Numbered from the stretch's first letter, positions 18,092 to 27,445 are shown. The stretch is 64,000 bases of DNA from Bradyrhizobium erythrophlei (GCF_900142985.1 NZ_LT670849.1:2976001-3040000), one strand, 5' to 3'. Numbers and translations: made by a program. Notes: a model not told the origin generated them from the letters alone.

Positions 18092-18892
18092 ATGACCAGC
18101 CCCGAAACGAGCCCGGAAACTCCCCGTTTGATCGAAGTCGGCCAGACCGATGCAATTCGTCGCATCGCGGTCCGCGTCCGGGAAGGGGCCCAGCCCGGAC
18201 TTTTCTGGCTCGGCGGCTTCAAGTCGGACATGCAGGGCACCAAGGCCGTGGCGCTGGACGCATGGGCGGCCGAGCGCAAACGCGCCTGTGTCCGGTTCGA
18301 TTATTCCGGTCATGGCGAATCCGGCGGTGATTTCGTCGATGGCACCATCGGCCAGTGGCTGGAAGAGAGTGTTGCGGTATTCGAGCGATTTTGCGCCGGA
18401 CCGCAGGTGGTGATCGGTTCCTCGATGGGCGGCTGGATGGCGCTGCTGCTGGCGCGGGAGCTTGCCAGGCGCAAGGAATCCGGAAGTCAGCCCACGCGCG
18501 CCTCGCTCAAGGGGCTGGTGCTGATCGCGCCGGCGCCGGATTTTACCGAGGAACTGATGTGGAAGGGGTTTTCGCCGGAAATCCGCCACCAGATCGAAAC
18601 GTCAGGCGTGTGGCTGCGTCCGTCCGAATATGGCGATCCCTATCCGATCACCCGCAATCTGATCGAGGAGGGCCGCAAGCACCTCCTGCTCGGCGGCTCG
18701 ATCGAGGTCGGCTGTCCCGTGCATATCCTGCAAGGCGCGCAGGACCCCGACGTGCCATGGAAACACGCCTTCGCGCTGACCCACCGCTTGCCGGCCGAAG
18801 ATGTGGTGCTGACCATGATCCAGGACGGTGATCATCGCCTGTCGCGGCCGCAGGACATTGCGCGGATTCTCGCAGCCGTGGCGGAGTTCTAG
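18092..18892 (+). CDS. alpha/beta hydrolase
   Basis: Serine hydrolase of the alpha/beta fold, 266 residues. The nucleophile elbow is GSSMGGW (Ser at about residue 111), with a likely acid in the GAQDPDVPW segment and the catalytic His in [10 protein letters not shown] near the C-terminus. The N-terminal [15 protein letters not shown] forms the oxyanion region; overall it resembles the ABHD10-like acyl-protein/ester hydrolases. The substrate is unknown. Its 5' end is divergent from infC, and a GGAG lies before the ATG. Confidence 0.85.
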   Translation: MTSPETSPETPRLIEVGQTDAIRRIAVRVREGAQPGLFWLGGFKSDMQGTKAVALDAWAAERKRACVRFDYSGHGESGGDFVDGTIGQWLEESVAVFERFCAGPQVVIGSSMGGWMALLLARELARRKESGSQPTRASLKGLVLIAPAPDFTEELMWKGFSPEIRHQIETSGVWLRPSEYGDPYPITRNLIEEGRKHLLLGGSIEVGCPVHILQGAQDPDVPWKHAFALTHRLPAEDVVLTMIQDGDHRLSRPQDIARILAAVAEF

Positions 18893-18905
18893 TTTTTTGT
18901 TTGAC

Positions 18906-18949
18906 GCGTTTTCTTCACGCGAACCGGTACCCACTTCGCTTGAAAACGC
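18906..18949. repeat. short palindromic repeat (GCGTTTTC ... GAAAACGC)
   Basis: GCGTTTTC (18906-18913) and GAAAACGC (18942-18949) bracket CACGCGAACCGGTACCCACT. This unit is familiar as a very abundant intergenic repeat in Rhizobiales. It lies between the hydrolase and the NTF2-like gene, close to the latter's ribosome binding site. Confidence 0.75.
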
Positions 18950-18967
18950 TTTTGGGGAGGGAACGTC

Positions 18968-19435
18968 ATGACGACGCAAGAACTGCTGCGTGCGTTTTGC
19001 GACGCCGTCGAACAGCGCAACGGTAAAGCCTTTGCCGATTTGTTTTCGGAGGACGGCGTCTATCACGACGTGTTCTACGGCGCCTTCGAGGGCCGCGCCA
19101 AAATAGCCGAGATGATCGATGAGGTGTTTTATCGTACTGCGACCGATTTCCGCTGGGACATGCATTCCCCGCTCAGCGACGGAGAGCAGCTCTACGCGCA
19201 TTACACGTTCAGCTACCGCTCGACGCTGCCTGAGGCAAAAGGCGCGCGCGTAATGTTCGAGGGTGTGGCGATGATGAAGCTGCGTGATGGCAAGATCGCC
19301 AGCTATCACGAGGTCGCCAACACCGCGCCGGCCTTCGTTGACATGAACTTTGCGCCGGAGCGCATCGTCAGGATCCTTGCCAGGCAGGGCGCGGCGCTGA
19401 AAGCGCGGCCGGAGATGCGGCGGCACCTCGCTTAG
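18968..19435 (+). CDS. nuclear transport factor 2 (SnoaL-like) family protein
   Basis: A 155-residue protein of the cone-shaped NTF2-like fold: N-terminal helix ([23 protein letters not shown]), the [20 protein letters not shown] helix-strand pair, and antiparallel strands ending in [17 protein letters not shown]. Members include isomerases, cyclases and ligand-binding proteins, so no specific role can be assigned. The start is well supported by GGGAGGGAACGTC before the ATG. It converges with queG, the stops overlapping by four bases. Confidence 0.82.
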   Translation: MTTQELLRAFCDAVEQRNGKAFADLFSEDGVYHDVFYGAFEGRAKIAEMIDEVFYRTATDFRWDMHSPLSDGEQLYAHYTFSYRSTLPEAKGARVMFEGVAMMKLRDGKIASYHEVANTAPAFVDMNFAPERIVRILARQGAALKARPEMRRHLA

Positions 19436-20550
19436 GATCGTCCCGCAATCCATTCCGCGTGCACGCCCTCGTCAGTCTCCGCGGCAGCATTGCACGCAAG
19501 TGCCGCAAAACGATCGCGGCCTGCCAGTTGCGACAGTGCCCATACCGCCGCGCCGCGCACGATCGGGCTTGCATCGGCGAGTAGTCGCTCGGCCTCGCTT
19601 GCCAGTGAGGCGTCGTTCGAGTTACCGATCGCGATCAGCACGTTGCGGATGAAGCGGTCGCGGCCGATGCGCTTGACCGGCGATTTTGAAAACAGACTGC
19701 GAAACGCTGCATCGTCGAGCCGCGCCAGCGACGAGAGCTCGGGCGCACGTAGCGCCGCGCGGGCTGAGAGCTTCGCTTCATGGCCAACTCGCGCAAACTT
19801 GTTCCATGGGCAGACCGCAAGGCAATCGTCGCATCCGTAGATCCGATTGCCGATGGCTTTGCGGAATTCGTGTGGGATCGGTCCCTTGTTCTCGATCGTG
19901 AGATAGGAAATGCAGCGCCGCGCATCGAGCTTGTACGGCGCAGGGAAAGCGGCTGTCGGACAGATGTCGAGGCAACTCCGGCATGAGCCGCAGTGGTCGG
20001 TGTCAGGCTCATCGCGCGGCAGATCGGCATCCGTGAAGATCGCACCGAGAAAAAGCCAGGAGCCGAATTCGCGCGACACGAGATTGGTATGCTTGCCCTG
20101 CCAGCCGAGGCCGGCTGCCTGCGCCAGCGGCTTTTCCATCACGGCGGCGGTATCGACAAAGACCTTGACCTCGCAGACAGCCGTCGCGGCCAGCCAGCGC
20201 GCCAGCGCCTTCAGCCGCTTCTTGATCACGTCGTGATAGTCGTCGCCCTGTGCGTAGACCGAGATCGCGCCGCGGCTGCGCTGCTGCAAAATCGAAAGCG
20301 GATCTTCATCGGGGCCGTAATTGACGCCGAGCATGATCACCGAGCGCACGCTCGCCCACAGATTTCGCGGATCGCTGCGGCGCTGCGGATTGGCCGCGAG
20401 CCAATCCATGTCGCCATGGCCGCCTGTGCTAAGAAATTCGAGAAAATATTGCCCGGCTTTGGCGGTGGCGCCGGGATCGGTCACGCCCACACAATCAAAG
20501 CCGAGCGTGCGCGCTTGCTCGATCAGCGCCTGTTTGAGATCGTCACGCAT
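19432..20550 (-). CDS. queG: epoxyqueuosine reductase
   Basis: Cobalamin- and iron-sulphur-dependent enzyme for the last step of queuosine synthesis, reducing epoxyqueuosine in tRNA. Two [4Fe-4S] clusters are visible: [12 protein letters not shown] and CDDCLAVCP. The N-terminal half carries the DUF1730 region with [21 protein letters not shown], and the C-terminus has HEAT-like repeats ([16 protein letters not shown]). The start is either ATG 20550 or GTG 20568; neither has a strong ribosome binding site. About 372 residues. Confidence 0.95.
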   Translation of the reverse strand: MRDDLKQALIEQARTLGFDCVGVTDPGATAKAGQYFLEFLSTGGHGDMDWLAANPQRRSDPRNLWASVRSVIMLGVNYGPDEDPLSILQQRSRGAISVYAQGDDYHDVIKKRLKALARWLAATAVCEVKVFVDTAAVMEKPLAQAAGLGWQGKHTNLVSREFGSWLFLGAIFTDADLPRDEPDTDHCGSCRSCLDICPTAAFPAPYKLDARRCISYLTIENKGPIPHEFRKAIGNRIYGCDDCLAVCPWNKFARVGHEAKLSARAALRAPELSSLARLDDAAFRSLFSKSPVKRIGRDRFIRNVLIAIGNSNDASLASEAERLLADASPIVRGAAVWALSQLAGRDRFAALACNAAAETDEGVHAEWIAGRS

Positions 20551-20595
20551 GGGGGCGAAAGTGCGCACGGCTTGCCGCGCAAAGAATGATCGAGA

Positions 20596-21288
20596 TCAGA
20601 AGTCGAGGTCGACATAGGTGCGCGACGCCGGCACGCCCGCAAGCCACTCGCTCAAGAGCGGGCGGAACGAGGGCCGGGACTTGACCCGCGCATACCAGGC
20701 CTTGGCTGCGTCGTCCTCGCTCCATGGCACGTCGCCCAGATAGTCGATCGCCGACAGATGCGCCGCGGCGGCGAGATCCGCGAAGGTGATCCGGTCACCG
20801 GCGAGATAGTTCCGCGTTCGCGCCAGCCAGCCGATATAGGCCAGATGATAGCGCACATTCACTTTCGCCGCGCGCATCACGTCGGCTGACGGCGGGCCGC
20901 CGCCTTCCTGCTCGCTCATGAAACGCTTGTAGATGCGCTCGGTCACCAGCGGGTTCGAAGCTTCCTCGAAGAATTTTTCGTTGAACCAGGCCATCAGCCG
21001 CCGCACTTCGATGCGTTCGGCCATGGCTTGCGGCAAAAGCCTCCGGTCGGCCGCCTCCGCGCCGAGCGTCTCGTCGAGATATTCGGCGATGATGCCGGCG
21101 CCGGGAATTGCGGGTTGTCCTTCCGCGATCAGGACCGGCGTCGCGCCGGCAGGGTTGAGTGCAAGAAACGCCTCGCGCCGCTCCCAGGTCCGCTCTTCCA
21201 CCAGATTGAGCTCAACGCCCAGTTCGCCAAGCACGAGGCGGACGAAGCGTGAGTGCGGGCAGAACGGATGATGAAACAGCGTGAACAT
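20596..21288 (-). CDS. glutathione S-transferase family protein
   Basis: A 230-residue protein with an N-terminal thioredoxin-like domain (MFTLFHHPFCPHSRFVRLVLGE region; NPAGATPVLI carries the cis-Pro that binds the gamma-glutamyl group) and an all-helical C-terminal domain, including NYLAGDRITFADLAAAAHLS. The FCPHSR segment at the active site suggests a Ser or Cys catalytic type. Substrate unknown. It sits just downstream of the queG promoter side and divergent from uppP. Confidence 0.9.
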   Translation of the reverse strand: MFTLFHHPFCPHSRFVRLVLGELGVELNLVEERTWERREAFLALNPAGATPVLIAEGQPAIPGAGIIAEYLDETLGAEAADRRLLPQAMAERIEVRRLMAWFNEKFFEEASNPLVTERIYKRFMSEQEGGGPPSADVMRAAKVNVRYHLAYIGWLARTRNYLAGDRITFADLAAAAHLSAIDYLGDVPWSEDDAAKAWYARVKSRPSFRPLLSEWLAGVPASRTYVDLDF

Positions 21289-21390
21289 GAAGTCCTGAAA
21301 TTGCTAATTGCGCCGCCAAACTAACCAAGGTTTCGACCGAGGCAACCTTTTTTGCCGTTGCGGCATCTAACCGAATAAGCGAGAAGATTT

Positions 21391-21406
21391 CGGCCGTTTT
21401 CGGCCG
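21391..21406. repeat. perfect hairpin upstream of uppP
   Basis: CGGCCGTTTTCGGCCG forms a 6-bp stem with a TTTT loop, in the 180-bp divergent gap between the GST gene and uppP. No function can be assigned. Confidence 0.5.
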
Positions 21407-21468
21407 TGACGGCTCCAATTCGATGCCATCGCATCAATCACCAATCCTGGAAAGAGGGCACTTAGATC

Positions 21469-22275
21469 ATGCTGTCTGATTCGCTGCGGGCGGTAATTCT
21501 CGGCATTGTCGAGGGCATCACGGAATTTCTGCCGGTTTCATCGACCGGCCACATGCTTCTCGTGAAGCGCTTCTTTGGACTTGGCGAGGGCGCCTTCTGG
21601 GACAGCTTCGTCGTGTTGATTCAGCTCGGCGCGATTCTGGCGATCGTTGGAATCTACTTCGCGAAATTATGGAAAGTTGCGTTCGGCATGTTTTCCAATG
21701 CCGATGATCGCCGCTTTGTCATCGGTGTCCTGGTCGCATTTCTGCCGGCCGTGATCATCGGCTTGATCGCCGGCAAATATATCAAGGAAGTCCTGTTCAA
21801 TCCGTGGGTCGTCTGCTTTTCGTTGATCGTGGGCGGCGCGATCCTGCTCTGGGTCGATCAGCTCGATCACAACCCGACCGAACATGACGCCACCAAGTTC
21901 CCGCTGCTGACTTACCTGTGGATCGGCATCGCGCAGTGCCTGGCGATGATTCCCGGTGTCTCCCGCTCGGGTGCGAGCATCGTAGCTGCGATGCTGCTTG
22001 GCGCCGACAAGCGTGCGGCGGCGGAGTTCTCGTTCTTCCTGGCGATCCCGACCATGATCGGCGCGTTCGCGTATGATTTCTACAAGAACCGCGCCGAGAT
22101 GACCGCGGACCATCTCGGCACCATCGGAATCGGATTTGTGGTCTCGTTCGTCGTCGCGATCATCGTGGTGAAGGGGTTTCTCGGCTACGTCACCCGCCAC
22201 GGCTTCACGCTGTTTGCGTGGTGGCGCGTCGTCGTCGGCACGCTCGGCCTGATCGCGCTGGCGATGGGACGGTAA
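21469..22275 (+). CDS. uppP: undecaprenyl-diphosphatase
   Basis: Integral membrane enzyme (BacA/UppP) that recycles undecaprenyl pyrophosphate, the lipid carrier of cell-wall synthesis; overproduction gives bacitracin resistance. Of 268 residues, about eight are hydrophobic helices. The two active-site motifs are clear: EGITEFLPVSSTGH near the N-terminus and PGVSRSGASI in the second half. It converges with the NDUFA9-like gene with only four bases between stops. Confidence 0.96.
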   Translation: MLSDSLRAVILGIVEGITEFLPVSSTGHMLLVKRFFGLGEGAFWDSFVVLIQLGAILAIVGIYFAKLWKVAFGMFSNADDRRFVIGVLVAFLPAVIIGLIAGKYIKEVLFNPWVVCFSLIVGGAILLWVDQLDHNPTEHDATKFPLLTYLWIGIAQCLAMIPGVSRSGASIVAAMLLGADKRAAAEFSFFLAIPTMIGAFAYDFYKNRAEMTADHLGTIGIGFVVSFVVAIIVVKGFLGYVTRHGFTLFAWWRVVVGTLGLIALAMGR

Positions 22276-22279
22276 GGCT

Positions 22280-23248
22280 TCAGACGCTCATGTGCGTGAA
22301 CTGGCCCGCTTTACGGAAACGCCAGAGATATTGCGGCGCGACCCCTTCAAGCGAATCCGGTACGATGCCTAACCCTTCCAGCGTGAGGCCGGCGGACTTC
22401 GCGGCCTCCGACACCACGTTGTCGCTGCGCAGAAGCTCGACCTGATCGGGGGTCAGCTTGAAGGGGCCCGGCGCAAACTGCAGAAACAGCGCCTGCAATT
22501 TCGCCAATCCGAACGGCAGCGACACCAGCATGCGGTCGCGGTCGGTGATCTCCTGGATCGCTTCCATGATCTCGCGCATGGAAAGCACTTCCGGGCCGCC
22601 GAGCTCGTAGGTGGCGCCGGCCTTGGCCTTGCCGTCGACGGCATCCGCGACTGCGGTGGCGACATCGCCGACATAGACCGGCTGCATCTTGGTCGTTCCG
22701 CCCCCGATCAGCGGCAGCGCCGGTGACATCCGCGCCAATGCCGCAAAACGGTTCGTGAATTCGTCCTCCGGGCCGAACACGACCGACGGCCGCATGATGG
22801 TGGCGGAGGGAACCGCCGATAGCACGGCCTGTTCACCGGCGGCCTTGGAACGCGCATAGTGCGAGGGAGAGTTGGCGTCGGCGCCGATTGCCGAAATATG
22901 GACCATCCGCGCGCCCGCGGCGGCCGCGGCCTTGGCGACCGTGCCCGCGCCTTCGGCCTGCACGGCGTCAAAGGTCTGTGCGCCGGACGGCGCCAGGATG
23001 CCGACGAGGTTGATGGCGACGTCGGCGTCGCGCATCGCGGCCTCGACCGAAGCCGGGTAGCGCAGGTTGGCCTGCACGGCATGGATCTGTCCGACCTTGC
23101 CGAGCGGCTGGAGGTGACCGGCGAGCTCCGGCCGACGCACGGCCACGCGGATGCGATAATCGCGTTTGCACAGCGCCCGCACCACGGCGCGGCCCAGAAA
23201 GCCGGACCCGCCAAAGACCGTCACCAGGGTTTCCAGGTTCGATGCCAT
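22280..23248 (-). CDS. NDUFA9-like NAD(P)-binding protein (complex I-associated SDR family)
   Basis: Extended/atypical short-chain dehydrogenase fold with the N-terminal dinucleotide loop VFGGSGFLGRAVVRALC. The catalytic YxxxK of true SDRs corresponds to YARSKAAGEQ. This combination is typical of the alphaproteobacterial relatives of the mitochondrial complex I accessory subunit NDUFA9. A structural role in respiratory complex I or a redox enzyme are both possible. The start at MASNLETLVTV (23248) is chosen; upstream codons run through an AT-rich stretch unlike the gene. 322 residues. Confidence 0.88.
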   Translation of the reverse strand: MASNLETLVTVFGGSGFLGRAVVRALCKRDYRIRVAVRRPELAGHLQPLGKVGQIHAVQANLRYPASVEAAMRDADVAINLVGILAPSGAQTFDAVQAEGAGTVAKAAAAAGARMVHISAIGADANSPSHYARSKAAGEQAVLSAVPSATIMRPSVVFGPEDEFTNRFAALARMSPALPLIGGGTTKMQPVYVGDVATAVADAVDGKAKAGATYELGGPEVLSMREIMEAIQEITDRDRMLVSLPFGLAKLQALFLQFAPGPFKLTPDQVELLRSDNVVSEAAKSAGLTLEGLGIVPDSLEGVAPQYLWRFRKAGQFTHMSV

Positions 23249-23423
23249 GTTCGGTGCCTTCAGGTTTATTTTGGGGTCGACTTTTTCGGGGCGATTCGGC
23301 CGCAAGAAGCCGATATTTGAGCGATTTGGCGATACGCTATCGCACTTTGGCTGTACAGCCTATTTCAAAGAGCCCAACTGCAATTTGACAAGTGCGCGAC
23401 CGAACCTTAACTAGCCGCCCCAT

Positions 23424-23510
<87 letters not shown>

Positions 23511-23577
23511 TCCACTCTCGCCAAATCTTCAAGGAGACGGCGGAGCATCTGCAAAGCGCGCGATTGCGCCGGCAGGT

Positions 23578-23913
23578 TTAAGCCAACGCCACCAGCGGCT
23601 GAAGCCGGTCGGCAATCCTGTTCAGCGTCTTCGGGCTGTCGCTCATCAGGGAGAGATAGCTCAGCGAATGCTCGTAATAGATGCCGACGGACTCCTCGCC
23701 AAACCGAAGCACGCCTTCGACGTCGTCTTCCATGGCTTCATAGCCCGGCAGTTCAACGGACGTCGGCGCATCCTTGCTCAGCGCCGCGGCGATATCGGTC
23801 AGCATTTCCCGAAAAGGCGTCGAATGGTCGAAGGCATTGCCTGTCCACAGGACAAGCTCCCATCCGCGCTTGCGGTGAGGTTCGATGGCCGGTTGGGCGT
23901 AGACCTTGATCAT
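23578..23913 (-). CDS. hypothetical protein, 111 residues
   Basis: Unrecognised soluble protein starting MIKVYAQPAIEPHRKRGWEL. It has an acidic middle (EAMEDDVEGVLRFGEE), aromatic IYYEHSLSYLSL and a leucine-rich C-terminal helix. Codon use is consistent with a genuine gene, and the frame has a single plausible ATG. It converges on the tRNA-Leu gene and is followed upstream by 175 bp with no features. Confidence 0.65.
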   Translation of the reverse strand: MIKVYAQPAIEPHRKRGWELVLWTGNAFDHSTPFREMLTDIAAALSKDAPTSVELPGYEAMEDDVEGVLRFGEESVGIYYEHSLSYLSLMSDSPKTLNRIADRLQPLVALA

Positions 23914-24088
23914 GGCGGTGTGTTCAACGTGGTTTCGAGATGACGAGGCATCTTACCATCCGCGGAGGTCCACGCTTCTGCAGCCTGCAAAACCGGTACA
24001 CAACCGGTCAGCGGAATGGCTCAAAAGCCCCGCAAAAAATGTAAAGAATTAGAAAACATTAACCACGCCCGAGCGGCGGCTCCGCAAA

Positions 24089-24337
24089 CTATGCCGAACC
24101 ATCGCCTTCCGGCTCGCCCTGACGGTGGCCGCCTGGACCCCGGTTGAAGACGCCATAACTGCTGGATTTCATGCCGGCCGTGCCATCGCTGGCGACCACT
24201 GTCAGCCCGAGCTTCAACAGCTCGCGCACGGCCGCCGCCCGCGTGGGCATCCGGCGCCTAAATCGAAAATCGTCCAGGGCCGCCAGTTCTTCCGGGGAGA
24301 GCATGACCTGCAATCGCTCGCCACGTGTGTCGTTCAT
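24089..24337 (-). CDS. ribbon-helix-helix (CopG/Arc-type) transcriptional regulator
   Basis: An 82-residue protein with a short DNA-binding RHH unit at about residues 7-48: strand RLQVMLSPEEL, helix ALDDFRFRRRM, and the second helix TRAAAVRELLKLGL. The glycine-rich C-terminal tail (about 34 residues) has no recognisable domain. RHH proteins are often antitoxins or autorepressors; no toxin gene is adjacent on the same strand. A perfect palindrome lies 33-49 bases upstream of its ATG. Confidence 0.82.
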   Translation of the reverse strand: MNDTRGERLQVMLSPEELAALDDFRFRRRMPTRAAAVRELLKLGLTVVASDGTAGMKSSSYGVFNRGPGGHRQGEPEGDGSA

Positions 24338-24369
24338 CGAAAATCCCCGAATTGAGATGATTGAGGCTA

Positions 24370-24386
24370 TTGAGTAATTTACTCAA
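24370..24386. promoter_or_regulatory. palindromic operator candidate upstream of the RHH gene
   Basis: TTGAGTAATTTACTCAA is a perfect 8-bp inverted repeat around one central base. It is 33 bases upstream of the RHH start codon, the usual place for an autoregulatory RHH operator. Binding by this protein is an inference. Confidence 0.6.
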
Positions 24387-24507
24387 ATCACTAGGGCTTT
24401 AAAGGTTCCCAGAATGCGTGATTTTAGTAAAATACAATAGCATATTCAATAGTTTAAGGTTGATTCCGGGCGCGGAGCGAGTCAGGATGGCGAAGGGAGG
24501 ACTTCCC

Positions 24508-24666
24508 ATGGCCGACCAAATCAAGCTGCCGCGCGCGCTCTCCGACGAGCCCAATGCGCCAAAGCCGCTGCGTCCGAGCCACCAGAAGATCATCGAGAAC
24601 CTGGATCGCTGGGCCAACAGCAGCGAGCTTCAGCCGCCGAGGCGGCCGGACGACGAGGCCGCCTGA
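24508..24666 (+). CDS. small conserved hypothetical protein, 52 residues
   Basis: The reading frame MADQIKLPRALSDEP... is short, charged and proline-rich, with a central helix HQKIIENLDRWAN. The start at 24508 is decided by the ribosome binding site AGGGAGG (24494-24500); the upstream in-frame ATGs lie in low-coding AT-rich DNA. It has no recognised domain. It is divergent from the RHH gene. Confidence 0.6.
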   Translation: MADQIKLPRALSDEPNAPKPLRPSHQKIIENLDRWANSSELQPPRRPDDEAA

Positions 24667-24766
24667 TCTCGCTCCGCCCGGCGTCGACCAAAACGCTTCG
24701 CGGCATTTTGCTGACGAAAGCTGCGCGTGCCCGCTCGCCTCTTGCCGGGTTGAGCGCTAGGTTGGG

Positions 24767-24817
24767 CTCGTAGTTCGATCCAACATTTGCGAAATGTTAG
24801 AATCAAAGAACTACTAG
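24767..24817. repeat. bulged hairpin element, copy 3
   Basis: Left outer arm CTCGTAGTTC (24767-24776) pairs with GAACTACTAG (24808-24817) with one mismatch. A 3-nt AAA bulge lies on the right arm (24805-24807); the inner stem is GATCCAACATTT against AAATGTTAGAATC with one extra base on the right. The loop is nearly absent, unlike copies 1 and 2. It lies 29 bp before the ribonuclease D gene. Confidence 0.78.
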
Positions 24818-24845
24818 CTTCAAATCGACCAGAGGCCCTCCATTC

Positions 24846-25472
24846 ATGACCGTACGCCAGCATCGCGGCGACCTGCCGGATCTCAGCCGCTACACCGACG
24901 CGGTGGCGATCGACACCGAGACCATGGGGCTCAATCCGCATCGCGACCGGCTTTGCGTCGTGCAGTTGTCGAATGGCGACGGCAGCGCCGATGTTGTCCA
25001 GATTCCGCGCGATCACGGCCGTGGCGCGGCGGATGCGCCAAATCTGAAAGCGCTGCTCGCCAATCCCAAGATCACGAAGATCTTCCACTTCGCCCGCTTC
25101 GATCTCGCTGCGCTCTATCACAGCTTCGGTGTGATGCCTGGACCGGTCTATTGCACCAAGATCGCCTCACGGCTTTCCCGCACCTATACCGATCGGCACG
25201 GCCTGAAGGATCTGGTGCGCGAAGTGCTCAACATCGAATTGTCGAAACAGCAGCAATCGAGCGACTGGGGCGCGCCGGCTTTAAGCGAAGCACAGCTCGC
25301 CTACGCGGCCTCCGACGTTTTGCACCTACATGCCCTGCGTGAACGCCTCGACGTCATGCTGGCGCGTGAAGGCCGCACCGAGTTGGCGCAGGCCTGCTTC
25401 ACCTTCCTGCCGACACGGGCCAAGCTCGATCTGCAAGGCTGGGAAGCCGAGGACATTTTTGCGCATTCGTGA
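24846..25472 (+). CDS. rnd: ribonuclease D-like 3'-5' exonuclease
   Basis: DEDD-superfamily exonuclease for tRNA 3'-end trimming. Motif I is AIDTETMGLNPHRDRLCVVQL; motif II lies near IFHFARFDLAAL; motif III near YAASDVLHLHALRERL with the Y-x3-D pair. At 208 residues it has only the nuclease domain and lacks the HRDC domains of E. coli RNase D (about 375 residues); the short form is common in alphaproteobacteria. Confidence 0.92.
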   Translation: MTVRQHRGDLPDLSRYTDAVAIDTETMGLNPHRDRLCVVQLSNGDGSADVVQIPRDHGRGAADAPNLKALLANPKITKIFHFARFDLAALYHSFGVMPGPVYCTKIASRLSRTYTDRHGLKDLVREVLNIELSKQQQSSDWGAPALSEAQLAYAASDVLHLHALRERLDVMLAREGRTELAQACFTFLPTRAKLDLQGWEAEDIFAHS

Positions 25473-25591
25473 GCGAGCGTGACAGCCGTCCGCCATCAAG
25501 AAGCTCGATAAGAAGATTCTTATGTGAGTGTGAGTGGTCGACGTTTGCTGAAGCCTGGCTTGAGCAAATCGAAGCAATTGCTTGATCGTGC

Positions 25592-25614
25592 GGGCGGTTG
25601 ATTCGCCCCTTTTC
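25592..25614 (+). terminator. probable terminator downstream of rnd
   Basis: GGGCG and CGCCC pair around a 7-nt loop, followed by CTTTTC. It lies 120 bp after the rnd stop, in the 252-bp gap before lptC. The stem is short, so confidence is moderate. Confidence 0.45.
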
Positions 25615-25724
25615 AGACACACTCCTGAAAGAAGTGCGACAGTTGCGGGCTGTGCGACCCGATCATCTCCGGGTAAAATAGCCGGACATATCGCTGCTTA
25701 ACGAACGTCGGAAAGTGGACGCTG

Positions 25725-26456
25725 GTGAATTCGGTCCAGAACCCCGCCTATCAGGCCGGCATGGAGGCGCGCTTTGCGGTCGCGGCGCGCCACAGCCGGA
25801 TGGTCCGCATTTTGCGGGTCGCCGTTCCCGGCGCCGTCGCGCTGTCGCTCGCGACCATCATTCTGGTGTCGGTGTTCAATCCGTTCCGCATGCTGCTGCC
25901 GAAGTTGCCGATCGACATGAGCAACCTCGTTGTCTCCGGAACCAAGATCACGATGGAATCGCCGCATATGTCAGGCTATTCGCAGGACCGGCGGCCGTAT
26001 GAGGTCTGGGCCAAAACGGCTACCCAGGACGTGACCGATCCGGACCATGTTGAACTAAAAACGCTGCGGGGCAAGGTGCTGATGGAAGATCAGTCGACCG
26101 TGACGCTCGAGGCAGTGAACGGATTGATGGATACCAAGCAGTCGCTGCTTGATTTGCACAAGGACATCTATCTGCAAACCACCACCGGCTATGAAGCGTG
26201 GCTCAGCCAGGCCTTCGTCGACATGAACAAGAATACCGTGACATCCGACGAGCATGTCGACGTCAAATGGGCCGACGGAAAAATCTCCGCCGACAGAATG
26301 AAGATCACGGGCGGTGGCGAAGTCGTCCGTTTCGACGGCAATGTCGTGATGAATATCGACAAGATGCCGCCGGCCGCCGATGCCGCGCCTGAGCCTGCTC
26401 CGCCGCCGAAGCCCGCAAAAGCGCGGCCGGTCGTCAAATCCTCCAATGCGAAATGA
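25725..26456 (+). CDS. lptC: LPS export ABC transporter periplasmic protein LptC
   Basis: Bitopic inner-membrane component that accepts lipopolysaccharide from LptBFG and hands it to LptA. A single membrane helix lies at about residues 29-50 (VAVPGAVALSLATIILVSVF). The beta-jellyroll domain follows, with the SGTKITMESPHMSGYSQD strand and VDVKWADGKISADRM near the end. The C-terminal 30 residues are proline/alanine-rich. The start codon is GTG. It is the first gene of an lptC-lptA-lptB-rpoN cluster. Confidence 0.9.
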   Translation: MNSVQNPAYQAGMEARFAVAARHSRMVRILRVAVPGAVALSLATIILVSVFNPFRMLLPKLPIDMSNLVVSGTKITMESPHMSGYSQDRRPYEVWAKTATQDVTDPDHVELKTLRGKVLMEDQSTVTLEAVNGLMDTKQSLLDLHKDIYLQTTTGYEAWLSQAFVDMNKNTVTSDEHVDVKWADGKISADRMKITGGGEVVRFDGNVVMNIDKMPPAADAAPEPAPPPKPAKARPVVKSSNAK

Positions 26457-26460
26457 TCCG

Positions 26461-27231
26461 ATGAAGCCATTGCACTTCAAGCCATCGCGCCGGGAAATCT
26501 TCAGCTACCGTGCCGCCTGCATGGCCTTTGCCGTCGCGATGCTGCTGGCAGGCGAATCCTCCGCGCAAAGCACGATGACCGGCGTGCCGAACGCCATGCA
26601 GGGTTTTTCGCAAAACCGCGATCAGCCGATTCAGATCGAGGCGGCCTCGCTCGAAATGCGCGACAAGAAAAAGGAAGCGACGTTTTCCGGCAATGTGAAG
26701 GTGATTCAGGGCGACACCACCATGACCTCGAAGACGCTCGTCGTGTTCTACGAGTCGAGTGGCCAGGGAGCGGCACCGGCGACGCCGGCTTCGGCTGCGA
26801 ACACCAAGTCCGGGCCTAAGTCTGCGCCGGTTCAATCGGCACCGATGCAAGCGGCGACGCCGGGTCCGGGCGGCGCATCGTCGATCAAGCGGCTCGAGGC
26901 CAAGGGCAATGTGGTCGTGACGCAAAAGGATCAGGTGGTGACCGGGGACACCGCCGTGTTCGACACCAAGACCAACCTCATCACCATGCTGGGTGGCGGT
27001 GGCCCCGTTGTGCTGACCCAGGGCAAGAATGTGCTGCGCGGCGATCGCCTCCTGGTGGACATGACGACGGGTGTCTCCCGAGTCGAGTCGGAGTCGGGCC
27101 GAGTCCAGGGCCTGTTCTTGCCCTCCAACCAGAACGGCACTGCGCCGACGTCTCCGGCGACTGCCGGTGCGCCGTCGCCGGCGACGCAGGGACCCCAGCC
27201 GCTGACCCTCCAGCCCGGGCACCCCAAATAA
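26461..27231 (+). CDS. lptA: LPS transport periplasmic protein LptA (OstA domain)
   Basis: Periplasmic bridge protein that shuttles lipopolysaccharide toward the outer membrane. The start at MKPLHFKPSRREIF is followed by a signal peptide ending near SSA (about residue 37). The OstA-like core includes PIQIEAASLEMRDKKKEATFSGNVKV, a strand repeated later as AKGNVVVTQKDQVVTGD. A low-complexity Ala/Pro insertion interrupts the domain at about residues 100-135 and another forms the C-terminus. It starts four bases after lptC; ATG 26446 is an alternative overlapping start. Confidence 0.92.
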   Translation: MKPLHFKPSRREIFSYRAACMAFAVAMLLAGESSAQSTMTGVPNAMQGFSQNRDQPIQIEAASLEMRDKKKEATFSGNVKVIQGDTTMTSKTLVVFYESSGQGAAPATPASAANTKSGPKSAPVQSAPMQAATPGPGGASSIKRLEAKGNVVVTQKDQVVTGDTAVFDTKTNLITMLGGGGPVVLTQGKNVLRGDRLLVDMTTGVSRVESESGRVQGLFLPSNQNGTAPTSPATAGAPSPATQGPQPLTLQPGHPK

Positions 27232-27445
27232 ACCAAGGCAACATCAGTACCTTAGGGAATTTGCGGTCCGGCGCAGGTTGAAGCTGGCCGCCTGAGCCTG
27301 TATCTACCCCGCGGGGTCGCACGCTTTACGAAACGCAAGCCTGGTCCGCTGGGCAAGGGAAGTCCGTTCATTCATGCTGGGCAGGCGAATCAGTCGCCGC
27401 GACCGGCAAGAGCGGAATTCCCTCGAAGGCACGGACGAAGCGGGG

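Noticed and set aside
25572..25583. Palindrome AAGCAATTGCTT as an operator for lptC
   Set aside because: It lies near the probable rnd terminator and is too far (about 140 bp) and isolated to support a regulatory call.
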